DNA of 64,000 nucleotides from Agapanthus africanus (lineage: Eukaryota; Streptophyta; Magnoliopsida; Asparagales; Amaryllidaceae), in NCBI GenBank assembly GCA_030015575.1, contig CM057351.1, positions 3,368,001-3,432,000 on the forward strand, written 5' to 3'. The stretch's first letter is position 1. Every line of letters begins with the position of its first letter. The notes under the pieces are model-generated. The model saw only the letters and a program-made list of their open reading frames with translations. It did not search any database and was not told the origin of the DNA. Positions 48,757 through 60,289 of the stretch are shown in pieces. Both the position numbers and the translations under genes were made by a program.

Positions 48757-49699
48757 ATGGTGGCGTTTGATTATGAGAATAATTTCTTTGAAATTTTTTC
48801 CGATGAAACTTACGGACATTATTTCTACGGAGAAATCTGTCAAAGGAGATGGAATTTTCTAATTTACAACAGCGATGATCTGTTCGCTGTGAGGGAATTG
48901 GTGGAGGATTTTTATGAAGCGTTAAGAAATGGTCAACCCGGATCGGGGTTCGTGGAATTTTTCTTTCAAGGGAGACATAGGATTTTTCAGCTCGAAACAA
49001 TAGCGAGGGTTACCAATATCCCAATGCGACCAGGAAATCAACAACCATGAGAATTGGCAGTTTATCGATCATTATTGGGGGATTTTGTTGAGTTGAAAGA
49101 TTAGGGGCTGAACCCCGCGCAGATGTATAGAAACGTACTTGCGGTCTGCCGGTGGGCAAACCGCAACATCAGTGGAAAAAGCCGTATCTCTTCTTTTCCG
49201 GCTGGTGTAGGATACATCGTGCATTGCTTGATGGAAAAAGATCACCATTTCTGTGTGGTGACACAGTTGTTCAGCACGATTATAGAGGGTGTAGCACAGA
49301 AAAAACCCATGCTGCCAGTCCTAGTGACCCTCCTTGCAAAATACTATATGGAGCGGATTGAGTTCGATGGTTATGTGGCAGTATACGCAAATTGGCCGGT
49401 TGAGCTAGAGCGAATTTCACAGGGATACACCGGCGGCCATTACGAACAAAAAAAATTGGATGAGAGAGGACCCGAGGGAGCATCCAGGCCCCGAAAGCTC
49501 GATGGAAGCACATCTAAATGAGCCTGAACCAGACAATGAGAAAGACATGCAGCGCTTGACGTTTCGGAGTATTCGCCACATACTCAAGAAACAACAAAAG
49601 ATGCAGGAGCAGCTGGACAGGATTGAAGCAGCTCAGCAAGCAGCGCAAGACGAAGCAGGCGGCAGCAGGAAGGGAAAAGGGAAATCTAAAAGGCATTGA
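48757..49699 (+). pseudogene. Third ORF of F, env position, function unknown
   Basis: Start chosen at ATG 48757 (MVAFDYENNFFEIF). It reads through FFQGRHRIFQLETIARVT to TGA at 49048-49050, continues in the same frame with a further TAG near 49105, then MYRNVLAVCRWANRN to a TGA at 49519-49521. The frame beside it holds a charged, Gln-rich coiled-coil-like end (MQRLTFRSIRHILKKQQ, EQLDRIEAAQQAAQDE) ending in a Lys-rich tail at 49697, so a frameshift near 49450 is likely. An ORF downstream of pol is usual in Athila and is sometimes called env-like. I see no signal peptide or membrane span here, so an envelope role is not supported. It resembles the 'putative plant transposon protein' type ORF; that is tentative. 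Confidence 0.65.
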
Positions 49700-49712
49700 G
49701 GACAGTGCCTAT

Positions 49713-49727
49713 TTCAAGTTTGGGGGT
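49713..49727 (+). other. Internal purine-tract-like site in F
   Basis: TTCAAGTTTGGGGGT just after the third ORF closely resembles the true tract TAAGTTTGGGGGTATT at 61803-61818. Element D inserted one base further on. Confidence 0.6.
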
Positions 49728-49732
49728 GTTAG

Positions 49733-51953
49733 TGTTGAGTTACCTACAACGACAGCAAGGTTTCGGGAGACATCATCCATGCCAAGTTTAAATTTTTGCC
49801 ATTATAGATAACCTTAACCATGAATCTTAAGCTAAAGAATCAAACTAAAACTACAAGTAAACAACTTTACTTCTAAGAGTTAGGGATTACAACCTTTGTA
49901 GTCCGTTCCTTCGCTTCATAAGCTCTGAGTTAAGGTCTCTTCGCTGCGATCATCAACCTCCCGGACTTTCGAGAGGCTCCATGAGGTGAATAATACATCT
50001 TGCTTGAAGTTTTCGAAATCCAAGACGATCTACCTTGAGGAATCACAAACCCTAGCTCTCTCTTCACTAATGAGGTATTAGTGAAGTGAACACCATAATC
50101 TAAGTGGCTAGAATAGATGAGGATGATGAAGTAGGAATTTTGCTTTCTTTTGTTTTCTTTTTCTCACAAACAATCACCACAAAATCAAAAGCTAGAAAGC
50201 TTTTTTGAGAGGAAGAAGAAGATGAGTTGTCATCAATGAATTATTGTTGAGCTTAGAAAAGCAACCATAGGTTAAGCATGTCATGCTTAACCCTTGTAGA
50301 GAATAAACCATAGGCTAGAGTTAAAAGGTTAGGTTAACAAATATCTAGCAAATATCTAAAGAGTGGACAAAGTCAACATAATATAAATATCTTAACTTTA
50401 ATCCAAGATTTAGAAATAACTAAAAAGAAAATGTTAACCCTAATTTAAACCCTAGCATGGTTTAATCTCATAAACCCTAGTTGCATTTGTAACCTTAATA
50501 TGTTACAATATTATATATCACATATATAATATATAATGTAACAAAAGAAAATAATACAATTAACATATATCACATATATATCAATGTATCATCAAGTGAG
50601 AAAAAGAATCATTTAAGTGAGCTTATATTAGTTAATATAATGTAATATATCAAATATATAATTATACATTAAATTATCGAATCAACACTTGATCCGATAA
50701 TCCGGCTATTTTACAAATAACCGACCAATATAATATGTATCAGTTCATCGAATCAACACTTGATTCGATGACCCGGCTATATCACACATACCCGGCCGAT
50801 ATCACATATCGCGAGAATCGAATACGGTATCACATACGCGTATTATTCTCGGTCCCGCACATATCACATATGTGCTCCTACTCGTTTTTCCTGAGCAAGG
50901 AAACCTCTGTGTAGGACTCTAAAGAATCGTCAATACGCCGACAGTAGGTGATGATCATATCAAACACCCACAAGTTGCAAGCGGTCAGCTAAACGTAAAG
51001 CCACCCGGGTATTGAGCGATCAGAAGATCAACAAGAAAGCCTGCACACACTCCTATGAATCCAATCAGTAACACTACCGTACAGTCCGGTCTATTCGTCT
51101 GATATGTCGCATATCCAGTCCAGGGATGGTAAACGTCAGAACCCAGTAACCGATAAGTCGTGTCGATGTGAGGCTCATAACGGGTCGAAAAACTACTGAT
51201 AACACTTACCAGTAGCACTCCATATCATCCCTGGCCAGGGACTTCCAGTTATAGCCAATCGAACACAGCGCAACATCAACCACCAATACCGGGAGAGACG
51301 AAACCCCTCCTATCGCTCATTGACTCCATGTGATTCGGGACTGTATCCAAAAGCCACCGTTTTGCACGTTTTCATGAACGTAGTAAGGTGGAAATCAAAG
51401 CACAGTGGGAATCCACAAGACTCTATGACGATCTCGAGTTTACAGACTAACCTGTACCAGTGTTACCAGAGAACTGCTTTCTGACTATAGATATAATACC
51501 ATCTAGGAGTTCTCGGCGAGTCCGTTCAGTGTACCCAGTCTCCACTGATCATCCGTATACCTTCTCTGAAGTCAAACACCAATGGATATGGGATCATCCA
51601 TCGCCCATTATATGGGTCGAGAAGCGTATACGCTAGTCTACTCTGGAGTATCGATGCCTTGTCTCGATACTCCCTCGACTAGGAACAGCTATAGGATGTA
51701 CTCTTGGACTACCTTGGCCCCCCTAGTATGATCTGCATCATAGTCCTAGTAGTCGAGTACATATCCTAAGGGCTTGATCAACATGTGAGAGCAAGACAGT
51801 AAACCAATACAAGTCAACATGTTAAGACAAAGTGAAACCAGATAGCATACTATCATGTTGAGCAAGAAAGTCCTCTCTATATATATCCAAGCATCCACTA
51901 TAATATACATCATATATACAACAATGGCCTCTAGGGCATATACATAACTAACA
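49733..51953 (-). repeat. 3' LTR of element D (left)
   Basis: 2221 bp, plus reading TGTTGAGTTACC to ATAACTAACA. Nearly the same as the right LTR by eye, with scattered single changes. No gene. Confidence 0.93.
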
Positions 51954-51967
51954 ATCTCCCACTTGCA
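51954..51967 (-). other. Polypurine tract, element D
   Basis: The minus strand reads TGCAAGTGGGAGAT against the LTR start TGTTAG. Confidence 0.82.
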
Positions 51968-54900
51968 CTAAGGCCAGCTGTTGTAGTATCTCATACCCAA
52001 TATCCCGAAGAGTCTCTCAAAGTGTATCTGGGGTATGGCCTTCGTGAGTGGATCTGCAGTGTTGTCCTTCGTGTCAACTCTCTTGATCTCGATCTCTCGG
52101 CGATCAACTATCTCCCGGATCAAGTGATACCGCCTCAGAATATGCCTGGATCTCTGATGGGACCTGGGTTCCTTGGCCAAAGCCACAGCTCCATTGTTAT
52201 CACAATACAAAGGTATTGGATGCTCAATGGAAGGAACCACTCTAAGTTCAGTGATGAACTTGTTGATCCAGACAGCCTCTTTGGCAACATCGTTGGCAGC
52301 GATGTATTCAACCTCCATCGTCGAGTCTTCCACGGTTTCCTGTTTGGAACTCTTCCAACAAACCGCCCCTCCTTTTAGGGTAAAGACAAATCCCAAGTGC
52401 GACTTAGAGTCGTCCTAATCACTTTGGAAGCTCGAATAGGTAAAGGACTCCACCTGGAGTTCTCCGTTACCATACATCAAGAACATCTCCTTAGTCCTTC
52501 TTAAGTACTTGAGAATGTTCTTCACAGCTGTCCAGTGATTCTCTCCAGGATCGGCTTGATACCTACTCACTACACTTAGTGAGTATGCTATATCGGGTCT
52601 TGTACATAGCATCGCGTACATGATAGAGCCTACTGCCGAAGCATAGGGTATCCCTTGCATACGAGGTCTCTCCAAATCAGTCTTAGGAGACATCTCTTTG
52701 GAGAGAGAGAGAGAGAGTCCAGAGATCGTGGGTAAATACCCACGCTTGGATTCTTCCATACTAAACCTCTTTAGTATGGTGTCAATGTATCTGGATTGGG
52801 AAAATCTTAGTATCCGTTTAGATCTATCTCTATAGATCTTAATTCCGAAAATGCAGGAGGCATCACCTAGATCTTTCATTGAGAATCTATGTGATAAGAA
52901 GAGCTTAACCGAGTGCAGCATAGGAACATCATTTCCTATCAAGAGTATGTCATCCACGTACAATACGAGAAAAATAACCTTACTCTCTGCCACCTTCTTG
53001 TAGATACAAGGTTCATCTACGTTTTTGATAAAGTCAAACTCTTTGAATACAACATCAAAACAGATGTTCAAACTCCGCGATGGCTGCTTTAACCCGTAGA
53101 TGGATTTAAGCCGCTTGTACACCTTTCCGCTGCTCCCACTATTTACGAAGCCCTCTGGCTGTGTCATGTACACGCACTCCTCTAAATCACCATTTAGAAA
53201 GGCGGTCTTATTATCCATCTGCCAGATTTCGTAGTTATGGTATGCAGCAATGGCAAGTAGGATCCTGATAGACTTAAGCGTAGCCACTGGAGAAAAGGTT
53301 TCGTCATAATCCACACCTGGTCGTTGACGAAAACCCTTTGCAACAAGTCTAGCTTTGAAAGTCTCAACTTTTCCATCTACACCAAGTTTCTTCTTAAAGA
53401 TCCATTTGCTCCCAATGGGTTTTACCCCTTCAGGAGCAACTTCCAAAGTCCATACTTTGTTGGTGTATATGGATTCCATCTCAGATCGCATTGCATCCAG
53501 CCACTTCACAGAGTCCCCACTCGTGATGGCCTGCTTGAAGCTAGTCGAGTCATCATCTTCCATGATGCAGTCCTCACTCCCACCGTCTACGAGAAAACCG
53601 TAGTATCTCTCAGGTGGATGAGGAACCCTACTAGATCGGCGGAGAGGCTGGGGTTCGTCGGGAACTACTGAATCCTATGGTTCCAGTAAATCATCAGTTG
53701 TAGTTTGTGGTGCTGGAACTTCTTCCAGCTTTACCTCCTCGCCACTAATTTCTTTTACAAGAAATTCCTTTTCTAAAAAGGTGGCATGTTGAGCAACAAA
53801 CACTTTTTGTTGTTCACCGTAGTAGAATAGATATCCATACGAATTACTTGGATATCCCACAAACTTGCAAAGAATTAATCTTGCCTCTAGATTGTCCGGA
53901 TTTTGCTTTTTAACATAGGCCGGACAGCCCCATATCTTAACTCGTTTAAGAGATGGTCTTTTCCCATTCTATATCTCATATGGAGTGGTAGGCACCGATT
54001 TGGTTGGAACTCTATTCAATAGGTATATGGCTGTCTCAAGCACATACCCCTAACAGGAAATAGGCAACTCAGCAGTGCTCATCATAGAGCGCACCATATC
54101 TAATAGGGTGCGATTCCTCCATTCCGATACACCGTTGTGCTGTGGTGTATACGGAGGAGTAAGCTGAGAGAGAATCCCATTCTCTTTTAGATAGTCCAGA
54201 AACTCATTGCTTAAATATTCTCCTCCTCGATCAGATCGAACGATCTTAATACTTTTACCCGTTTGGTTCTCGACTTTGTTCTTATATTCTTTGAATTTCT
54301 CAAATGCTTTAGACTTGTGTTTCAATAGGAACATATGTCCGTATCTTGAGAGATCGTCAGTGAATGTAATGAACTACGAGGAACCATTTCTGGCATGTGT
54401 AGATATGGGACCACATACATCACTATGTATCAGTCCTAAGAGTTCCTTAACTCTTTATCCGTATCTACTAAATGGAGTTTTGGTCATCTTGCCTTTGAGA
54501 CATGACTGGCAAGTGTCATAAGATGAAAATTCGAACGGATTCAAATATCCATCTTTATGTAACTTAGCTAGTCGTGTCGCATTGAAATGACCTAGTCTAC
54601 AATGCCACAAGAAGGATTCGCTCATTTATGAACTTTTCCACTTGTGTGTGTTTTGTACATTAAGTACTGTAGTTTGATTGAGAACGTATATGCCATTATT
54701 TTACAAGCCTGATCCAATCAACTTTTGATTCAGGATGATGTTTATAATATTATCCTGTACTACAAAATTATATCCTTCTTTACTCAGTAAAGAAACTGAT
54801 ATAAGATTGCATATCAGGGTCGGAATGTAATAGCATTCTTTCAGAATCAATGTATTACCATTCGGTAATACATATTGATATTTGCCAATAGCCTTGGCTG

Positions 54901-55246
54901 CATCATTTGCACCATTCCCTATTCTTATGGAATGATCACCCTCTCCCAGTTCTCTACCTTTACGTAGCCCATGTAATATATTACATATATGGGATCCCGA
55001 TCCGGTATCTAATACCCAGGACATAGAGTGAACTGAGAAACAGTTCTCGATAACTAACACACCCGAAGAAGATGCATCGGCATGCTTGTTATTCGTTTGG
55101 GTGGCATGAGAATATGGATATTCTCCTATTTTCTGCTCGGACTTATAACAATTATAAGTTGGAGCGGGACCAACGTTCCCCTGCTCAGAATAACAAGCGG
55201 GTTCGGTTAATACATCCATATTATTATCTTGATTAAGGCCTGACAT
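51968..55246 (-). pseudogene. Copia protease-integrase-RT-RNase H polyprotein, element D
   Basis: One frame from ATG 55246 to the stop at 51968, with about eight in-frame stops and no frameshift that I can see. Order: about 60 residues of unknown type; protease SWVLDTGSGSHICN (Asp codon 55009-55007); pre-integrase WHCRLGHFNATRLAKLH and CQSC; integrase with HSDVCGP, VRSDRGGEYLS and HNGVSEWRNR, so Asp-Asp-Glu are kept; RT with YMTQPEGF, SIYGLKQPSR and YVDDILLIGND (YVDD at 52960-52949); RNase H with [22 protein letters not shown] and ADPLTKAI. Stops lie, among others, near 54700, 54645, 54465, 54380, 54050, 53970, 53675 and 52415. Proteins supplied by relatives must have moved it. No gag precedes protease. 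Confidence 0.9.
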
Positions 55247-55874
55247 GGTCGCTACCTGGAGAGAGAGAGAGAAGTAAACACTTTAGCGTATGCTCTTGTA
55301 AGATTAGATTGGTTATTATCTTATCTAATCAGGATGGCTCCCACTGTTTTCATCAAATCTTCCTTCAAACCCTAAAAGGTAAGACTAGCCGGGATTAATT
55401 ACACCTTACAAGTTAACCAATCTTTCAGCCAGATCAGTGTTGGTACTTTGAGGGAGGTTCCCCGAGCTTTCGCACGGACCTAATTAAAATAAACCTTGTT
55501 TTCCCAGAGGCATAACCCTGTTAACACCTTTCTAGATACCTACTTGATCGGCTAATTATCATGTGTAAAACTCTCCCAGGAGTAACTCATACTCGCAGTG
55601 GGTATCAGGATCCAACTATCTCATAGAAGGTATGCAATCTCATTGCAAATTTCAACACTTGAAATTCCCGATAATAATTTTGCCCCTAGCAACTCATGAC
55701 CTTGGCTATGGTCAACAAATCATAAGCGCTAGCCAAGTTCAACCCGTCATTTCCCGATTGAATTAAACCCACCCGTACGACCCTTGGCTAAGGTCAAAAA
55801 AGTCGTACGACTACCCTAACTCAATCACATCTCATGTTTTAGCAGATAAACACTAATTAGCTACCGTACACTAT

Positions 55875-55980
55875 GCCTCGGCTAAGGGCAACAAACGCAG
55901 CACGAATACTAACTAGTCTCTATCTACGCCTCGGCTAAGGTCAACAAACGCAGCACGAATACTAACCAGTCTCTATCTGA
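55875..55980 (-). repeat. 53-bp tandem duplication in D leader
   Basis: GCCTCGGCTAAGGGCAACAA at 55875 and GCCTCGGCTAAGGTCAACAA at 55928, each followed by ACGCAGCACGAATACTAAC and AGTCTCTATCT. Confidence 0.88.
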
Positions 55981-56087
55981 AATGACGGAGGGCTATTTTT
56001 CAGAAAACCTTTCACGTAATGAACTTGATATCGTTGTAGAAACAAGTGATTTTGAAAAGGAGTGTTTTTGAGGCTTTTTCTAGTTTT

Positions 56088-56181
56088 GCTAAAGAGGTCA
56101 CTCCCGGTGAAGGGATCTCGGCTCTTTCCTTATTGAATAAGGTGCTGGATATTCTACAAGGAATACCGCTATGCAAAGCAA
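56088..56181 (-). repeat. Structured leader module, copy 2 of element D
   Basis: Minus reading: TTGCTTTGCATAGC, hairpin GGTATTC-CTTGTA-GAATATCC, hairpin CCTTAT-TCA-ATAAGG, then GAGATCCCTTCACCGGGAGT. 150 bp from the other copy. Confidence 0.78.
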
Positions 56182-56237
56182 GAACTATAGAAGCTGTCAA
56201 AAACATAACCGAGTGAGTTGTAACATCTGCTAGTTTC

Positions 56238-56331
56238 GCTAAAGAGGTCACTCCCGGTGAAGGGATCTCGACTCTTTCCTTATCAAATAAGGTGCTGGAT
56301 ATTCTATAAGGAATACCGCTATGCAAAGTAA
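56238..56331 (-). repeat. Structured leader module, copy 1 of element D
   Basis: Minus reading: ACTTTGCATAGC, hairpin GGTATTC-CTTATA-GAATATCC, hairpin CCTTAT-TTG-ATAAGG, then GAGATCCCTTCACCGGGAGT. Confidence 0.78.
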
Positions 56332-57451
56332 GAACTAGAGCTATCCTTTTTTATAAATTTGATTCTACAACATCTTTTAGGTTTCTTTTCTTTCATTAAT
56401 CTCATTAATTAATCCCATCATTTATGCTTCCTAAGCATCACAGAAGAAACAAAAATACAACGTACGCTTATGCCATCCGCATTCTCCACTGTGTCCCGTT
56501 ATGCACCGTTAGGTTACTTAACTAACGGCATACCGGGACGGGACTAGCGCATGTGTAAAACATAAGTAACGCTTATTATATATCATATATACAATAATAA
56601 AGCATTCGTCTCACGCATATAATATGATCACATCACATTATATCAGCAGCAGAAGATAACATATGAAATATTGGATATACTAGGAGGTCCTTGTTTTATT
56701 TTGAGCTGTATAAAACACGGATTCCACGGTCGCGATGAATAGCCAAACCCACATCGCTAGACCCCTACGAGAGCGGAAAGTAACCCTGCCAATTCTAGGG
56801 TTAGGAGACCCGGTCTCGACTCCTCGAGATGGCCTCCTACTGGACCCTAGAACCCGGTTACTTGTGTTCCCTTCCTTGGGTCTATCCTAATGCGGAAAAG
56901 TAAATAATATACAATGGTGACATCATCCTCAACCCGGAAGTGCCCCAATAAAAGAATATTACATACAATGAATTTTATATGAATGAAAATAAAAACCCTC
57001 ATCTCATATAAAACCCCTGGCTGTTCAAAACACGTCGATCTAATATAACATATCACAACAACACATAACATCACATGTCATCAACATAAGTAAATATGCG
57101 TATTCCAATTGTCGTTGATGTATAGCAACGAAACCGGCGATACACCATTTATTACACTTACGGTCGTAGAAAAGAAAGTGAAAAACTACAACATTTGGAA
57201 TCCATATTCACCTTAGACATCGTAAACCCGAAATATCACATATTACGGATTTCATGCCTAAGTATATGAATTCCACATATTGTATCACATTACAAAAAAA
57301 GCCAGACTATGTTAAACATTCCGATCGAATCAACAAACACCCAAAATTTCCCAAAATGCTCAAAACTTGAGCGTAGTTTAGAAGTATCCATCACATGCCA
57401 CAGTAGCAATGAACCAGCCGTAGAAGGGTCAACCAATGCCTCACTTGTGGC

Positions 57452-57490
57452 ACCGCTAAACTACCACAAACCCTAGGGTTTAGTGGCGGT
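57452..57490 (-). other. Leader hairpin, element D
   Basis: Outer arms ACCGC / GCGGT; inner palindrome AAACCCTAGGGTTT flanked by CCAC / GTGG with one bulge. Homologous in position to 639-670 (A) and 20761-20807 (C). Confidence 0.55.
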
Positions 57491-58047
57491 TTTGACGGTC
57501 ACAAAATCGAGTTAAGGTTTTGTTCTTCAAGAGGCTTCACCGCATCACTTGCATGCTATTTGAATGTTCTTTAACTAAAGAAAAATCCAACACTTGGAAA
57601 AGTTTCTAGCGAGGGAAAAAGTGAGTTATTGATATCCGTTCTAACTTTTTAACACCGTCTAAATAACCTGAAAACAAACTAGAATTACGAATACGAAACA
57701 CTCCGAATCGCCTCTGTAAAAAGATAACATCACATGCAAATTTAGCAAAAACAAACAACACCTGAAGTACCAAACCCCAGAGACCAGAACACTACCCAAA
57801 ACCCATACCCAAAAGCTTCTTTTTGGCCGAGCAAGCCGAAAAAACAGTGAAGGTGGCCGGCCAAAATCCGGCGAGGTGGGGTGAATTTTGGACGGTGTTC
57901 ATAATGTATCTTATACATCATTCTGCAACTGTTTGAATTTTTTTTGACACTCTGAAATTTTTTACAGAAACTAGGGTTATACGTCGGGTGTTTCGGAGTT
58001 GTTTCGGTTTCGTAATCCTACACTTATCCGTCTAATTCTCTAGCTAG

Positions 58048-58059
58048 GTTCTGATACCA
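58048..58059 (-). other. Primer-binding site (tRNA-iMet), element D
   Basis: The minus strand reads TGGTATCAGAAC, 11 of 12 consensus bases, one base from the LTR. Confidence 0.88.
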
Positions 58060-58060
58060 C

Positions 58061-60289
58061 TGTTGGGTTACCTACAACGGCAGCAAGGTTTTGGGAGGCA
58101 TCATCCATGCCAAGTTTAAATTTTTTCCTTTATAGATAACCCTAACCATGAATTTTAAGCTAAATAATCAAACTAAAACTACAAGTAAACAACTTTACTT
58201 CTAAAAGTTAGGGATTACAACCTTTGTAGTCCGTTCCTTCGCTTCATAAGCTCCGAGTTGAGGTCCCTTCACTGCGATCATCAAGCTCTCAGACTTTCGA
58301 TAGGCTCCATGAGGTGAATGATACATCTTGCTTGAAATCTTTGAAATCCAAGACGATCTACCTTGAGGAATCATAAACCCTAGCTCTCTCTTCACTAATG
58401 AGGTATTAGTGAAGTGAACACCCTAATCTAAGTGGTTAGAATAGATGAGGATAATGAAGTAGGAATTTTGCTCTCTTTTGTTTTCTTTTTCTCACAAACA
58501 ATCACCACAAAATCAAAAGCTAGAAAGCTTTTTTGAGAGGAAGAAGAAGATGAGTTGTCATCAATGAATTATTGTTGAGATTAGAAAAGCAACCATAGGT
58601 TAAGCATGGCATGCTTAACCCTTGTAGAGAATAAACCATAGGCTAGAGTTAAAATGTTAGGTTAACAAATATCTAGCAAATATCTAAAGAGTGGACAAAG
58701 TCAACATAATATAAATATCTTAACTTTAATCTAAGATTTAGAAATAACTAAAAAGAAAATATTAACCCTAATTTAAACCCTAGCATGGTTTAATCTCATA
58801 AACCCTAACCCTAGTTGCATTTGTAACCCTAACATGTTACAATATTATATATCACATATATAATATATAATGTAACAAAAGAAAATAATACAATTAACAT
58901 ATATCACATATATATCAATGTATCATCAAGTGAGAAAAAGAATCATTTAAGTGAGCTTATATTAGTTAATATAATGTAATATATCAAATATATAATTATA
59001 CATTAAATTATCGAATCAACACTTGATCCGATAATCCGGCTATTTTACAAATAATCAACTAATATAATATGTATCAGTTCATCGAATCAACACTTGATCT
59101 GATGACCCGGCTATATCACATATACCCGACCGATATCACATATCGCGAGAATCGAATACGGTATCAACACGCGTATTATTCTCGGTCCCGCACATATCAT
59201 ATATGTGCTCCTACTCCGTTTTTCCTGAACCAGGAAACCTCTGTGTAGAACTCTAAAGAATCGTCAATACGCCGGCAGTAGGTGATGATCATATCAAACA
59301 CTCACAAGCTGCAAGCGGTCATCTAAACGTAACAGCCACCCGGGTATTGAGCGATCAGAAGATCAATAAGCAAGCCTGCACACACTTTTGTGAATCCAAT
59401 CAGTAACACTAACGTACAGTCCGGTCTCTTCGTCTGATATGTCGTATATCCAGTCTAGGGGTGGTAAACGTCAGACCCCAGTAACCGATAAGTCGTGTCG
59501 ATATGAGGCTCATAACGGATCGAGAAACTACTGATAACACTTATCAGTAGCACTCCATATTAGCCCTGGCCAGGGACTTCCAGTTATAGCCAATCGAACA
59601 CAGCGCAACATCAACCCCCAATACCGGGAGAGATGAAACCCCTCCTATCGCTCATTGCTTCTATGTGATTCGTGACTGTATCCAAAAGCCACCATTTTGC
59701 ACGTTCTCATGAATGTGGTAAGGTGGAAATCAAAGCACAGTGGGAATCACACATGACTCTATGACGATCTTGGGTCTACAGACTAACCTGTACCAGTGTC
59801 ACCGGAGAACTGCTATTTGACGATAGGTATAATACCATCTAGGAGTTTTCGGCGAGTCCGTTTAGTGTACCCAGTCTCCATTGAGCACCCGTATACCTTC
59901 TCTGATGTCAAACACCAATGGATATGGGATCATCCATTGCCCATCATATGGGTCGAGAAGCATATACGCTAGTCTACTCTGGAGTATCGATACCCTGTCT
60001 CGATACTCCCTCGACTAGGAACAGTTGTAGGATGTACTCTTGGACTACCCTGGCCCCACTAGTATGATCTGCATCATAGTCCTAGTAGTCGAGTACATAT
60101 GCTAAGGGCTTTATCAACATGTAAGAGCAAGACAGTAAACCAATACAAGTCAATATGTTAAGACAAAGTGAAACCAGATAGTATACTATCATGTCGAGCA
60201 AGAAAGTCCTCTCTATATATATCCAAGCATCCACTATAATATACATCATATGTACAATAATGACCTCTAGGGCATATACATAACTAACA
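58061..60289 (-). repeat. 5' LTR of element D (right)
   Basis: 2229 bp, plus reading TGTTGGGTTACC to ATAACTAACA; drives transcription on the minus strand, towards the D leader. No gene. Confidence 0.93.

Larger units (their letters stand above)
55247..58047 (-). other. Leader of element D, no gag found
   Basis: About 2.8 kb. On the minus strand: hairpin (57490-57452), structured modules (56331-56238 and 56181-56088), a 53-bp tandem repeat (55875-55980), then a pyrimidine tract ending TCTCTCCAG/GTAGCGACCATG directly before the protease ORF. The tract and AG look like a 3' splice site. No gag core or zinc knuckle in any frame; the longest minus ORF (56012-56326, 104 codons) only translates the modules. 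Confidence 0.65.
49733..60289 (-). mobile_element. Element D: Angela-like copia element, youngest copy
   Basis: The 10,557-bp element has TSD GTTAG at 49728-49732 and 60290-60294, inserted in F opposite to F's direction. LTRs 49733-51953 and 58061-60289 look nearly identical. Primer site, leader with structured modules, one continuous pol frame with in-frame stops only, and polypurine tract. No gag found between primer site and protease. RT, RNase H and integrase wording fits the Angela/Tork group of copia. Confidence 0.93.

Noticed and set aside
48757..49699. Envelope protein for the third ORF of F
   Set aside because: No signal peptide, membrane segment or cysteine pattern; position alone does not support env.
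51968..52418. Plus-strand ORFs opposite D pol (for example 52022-52378)
   Set aside because: Shadows of the conserved RNase H frame on the minus strand.
57470..57485. Telomere-like AAACCCTAGGG
   Set aside because: A single palindromic occurrence in a leader hairpin, not a tandem CCCTAAA array.
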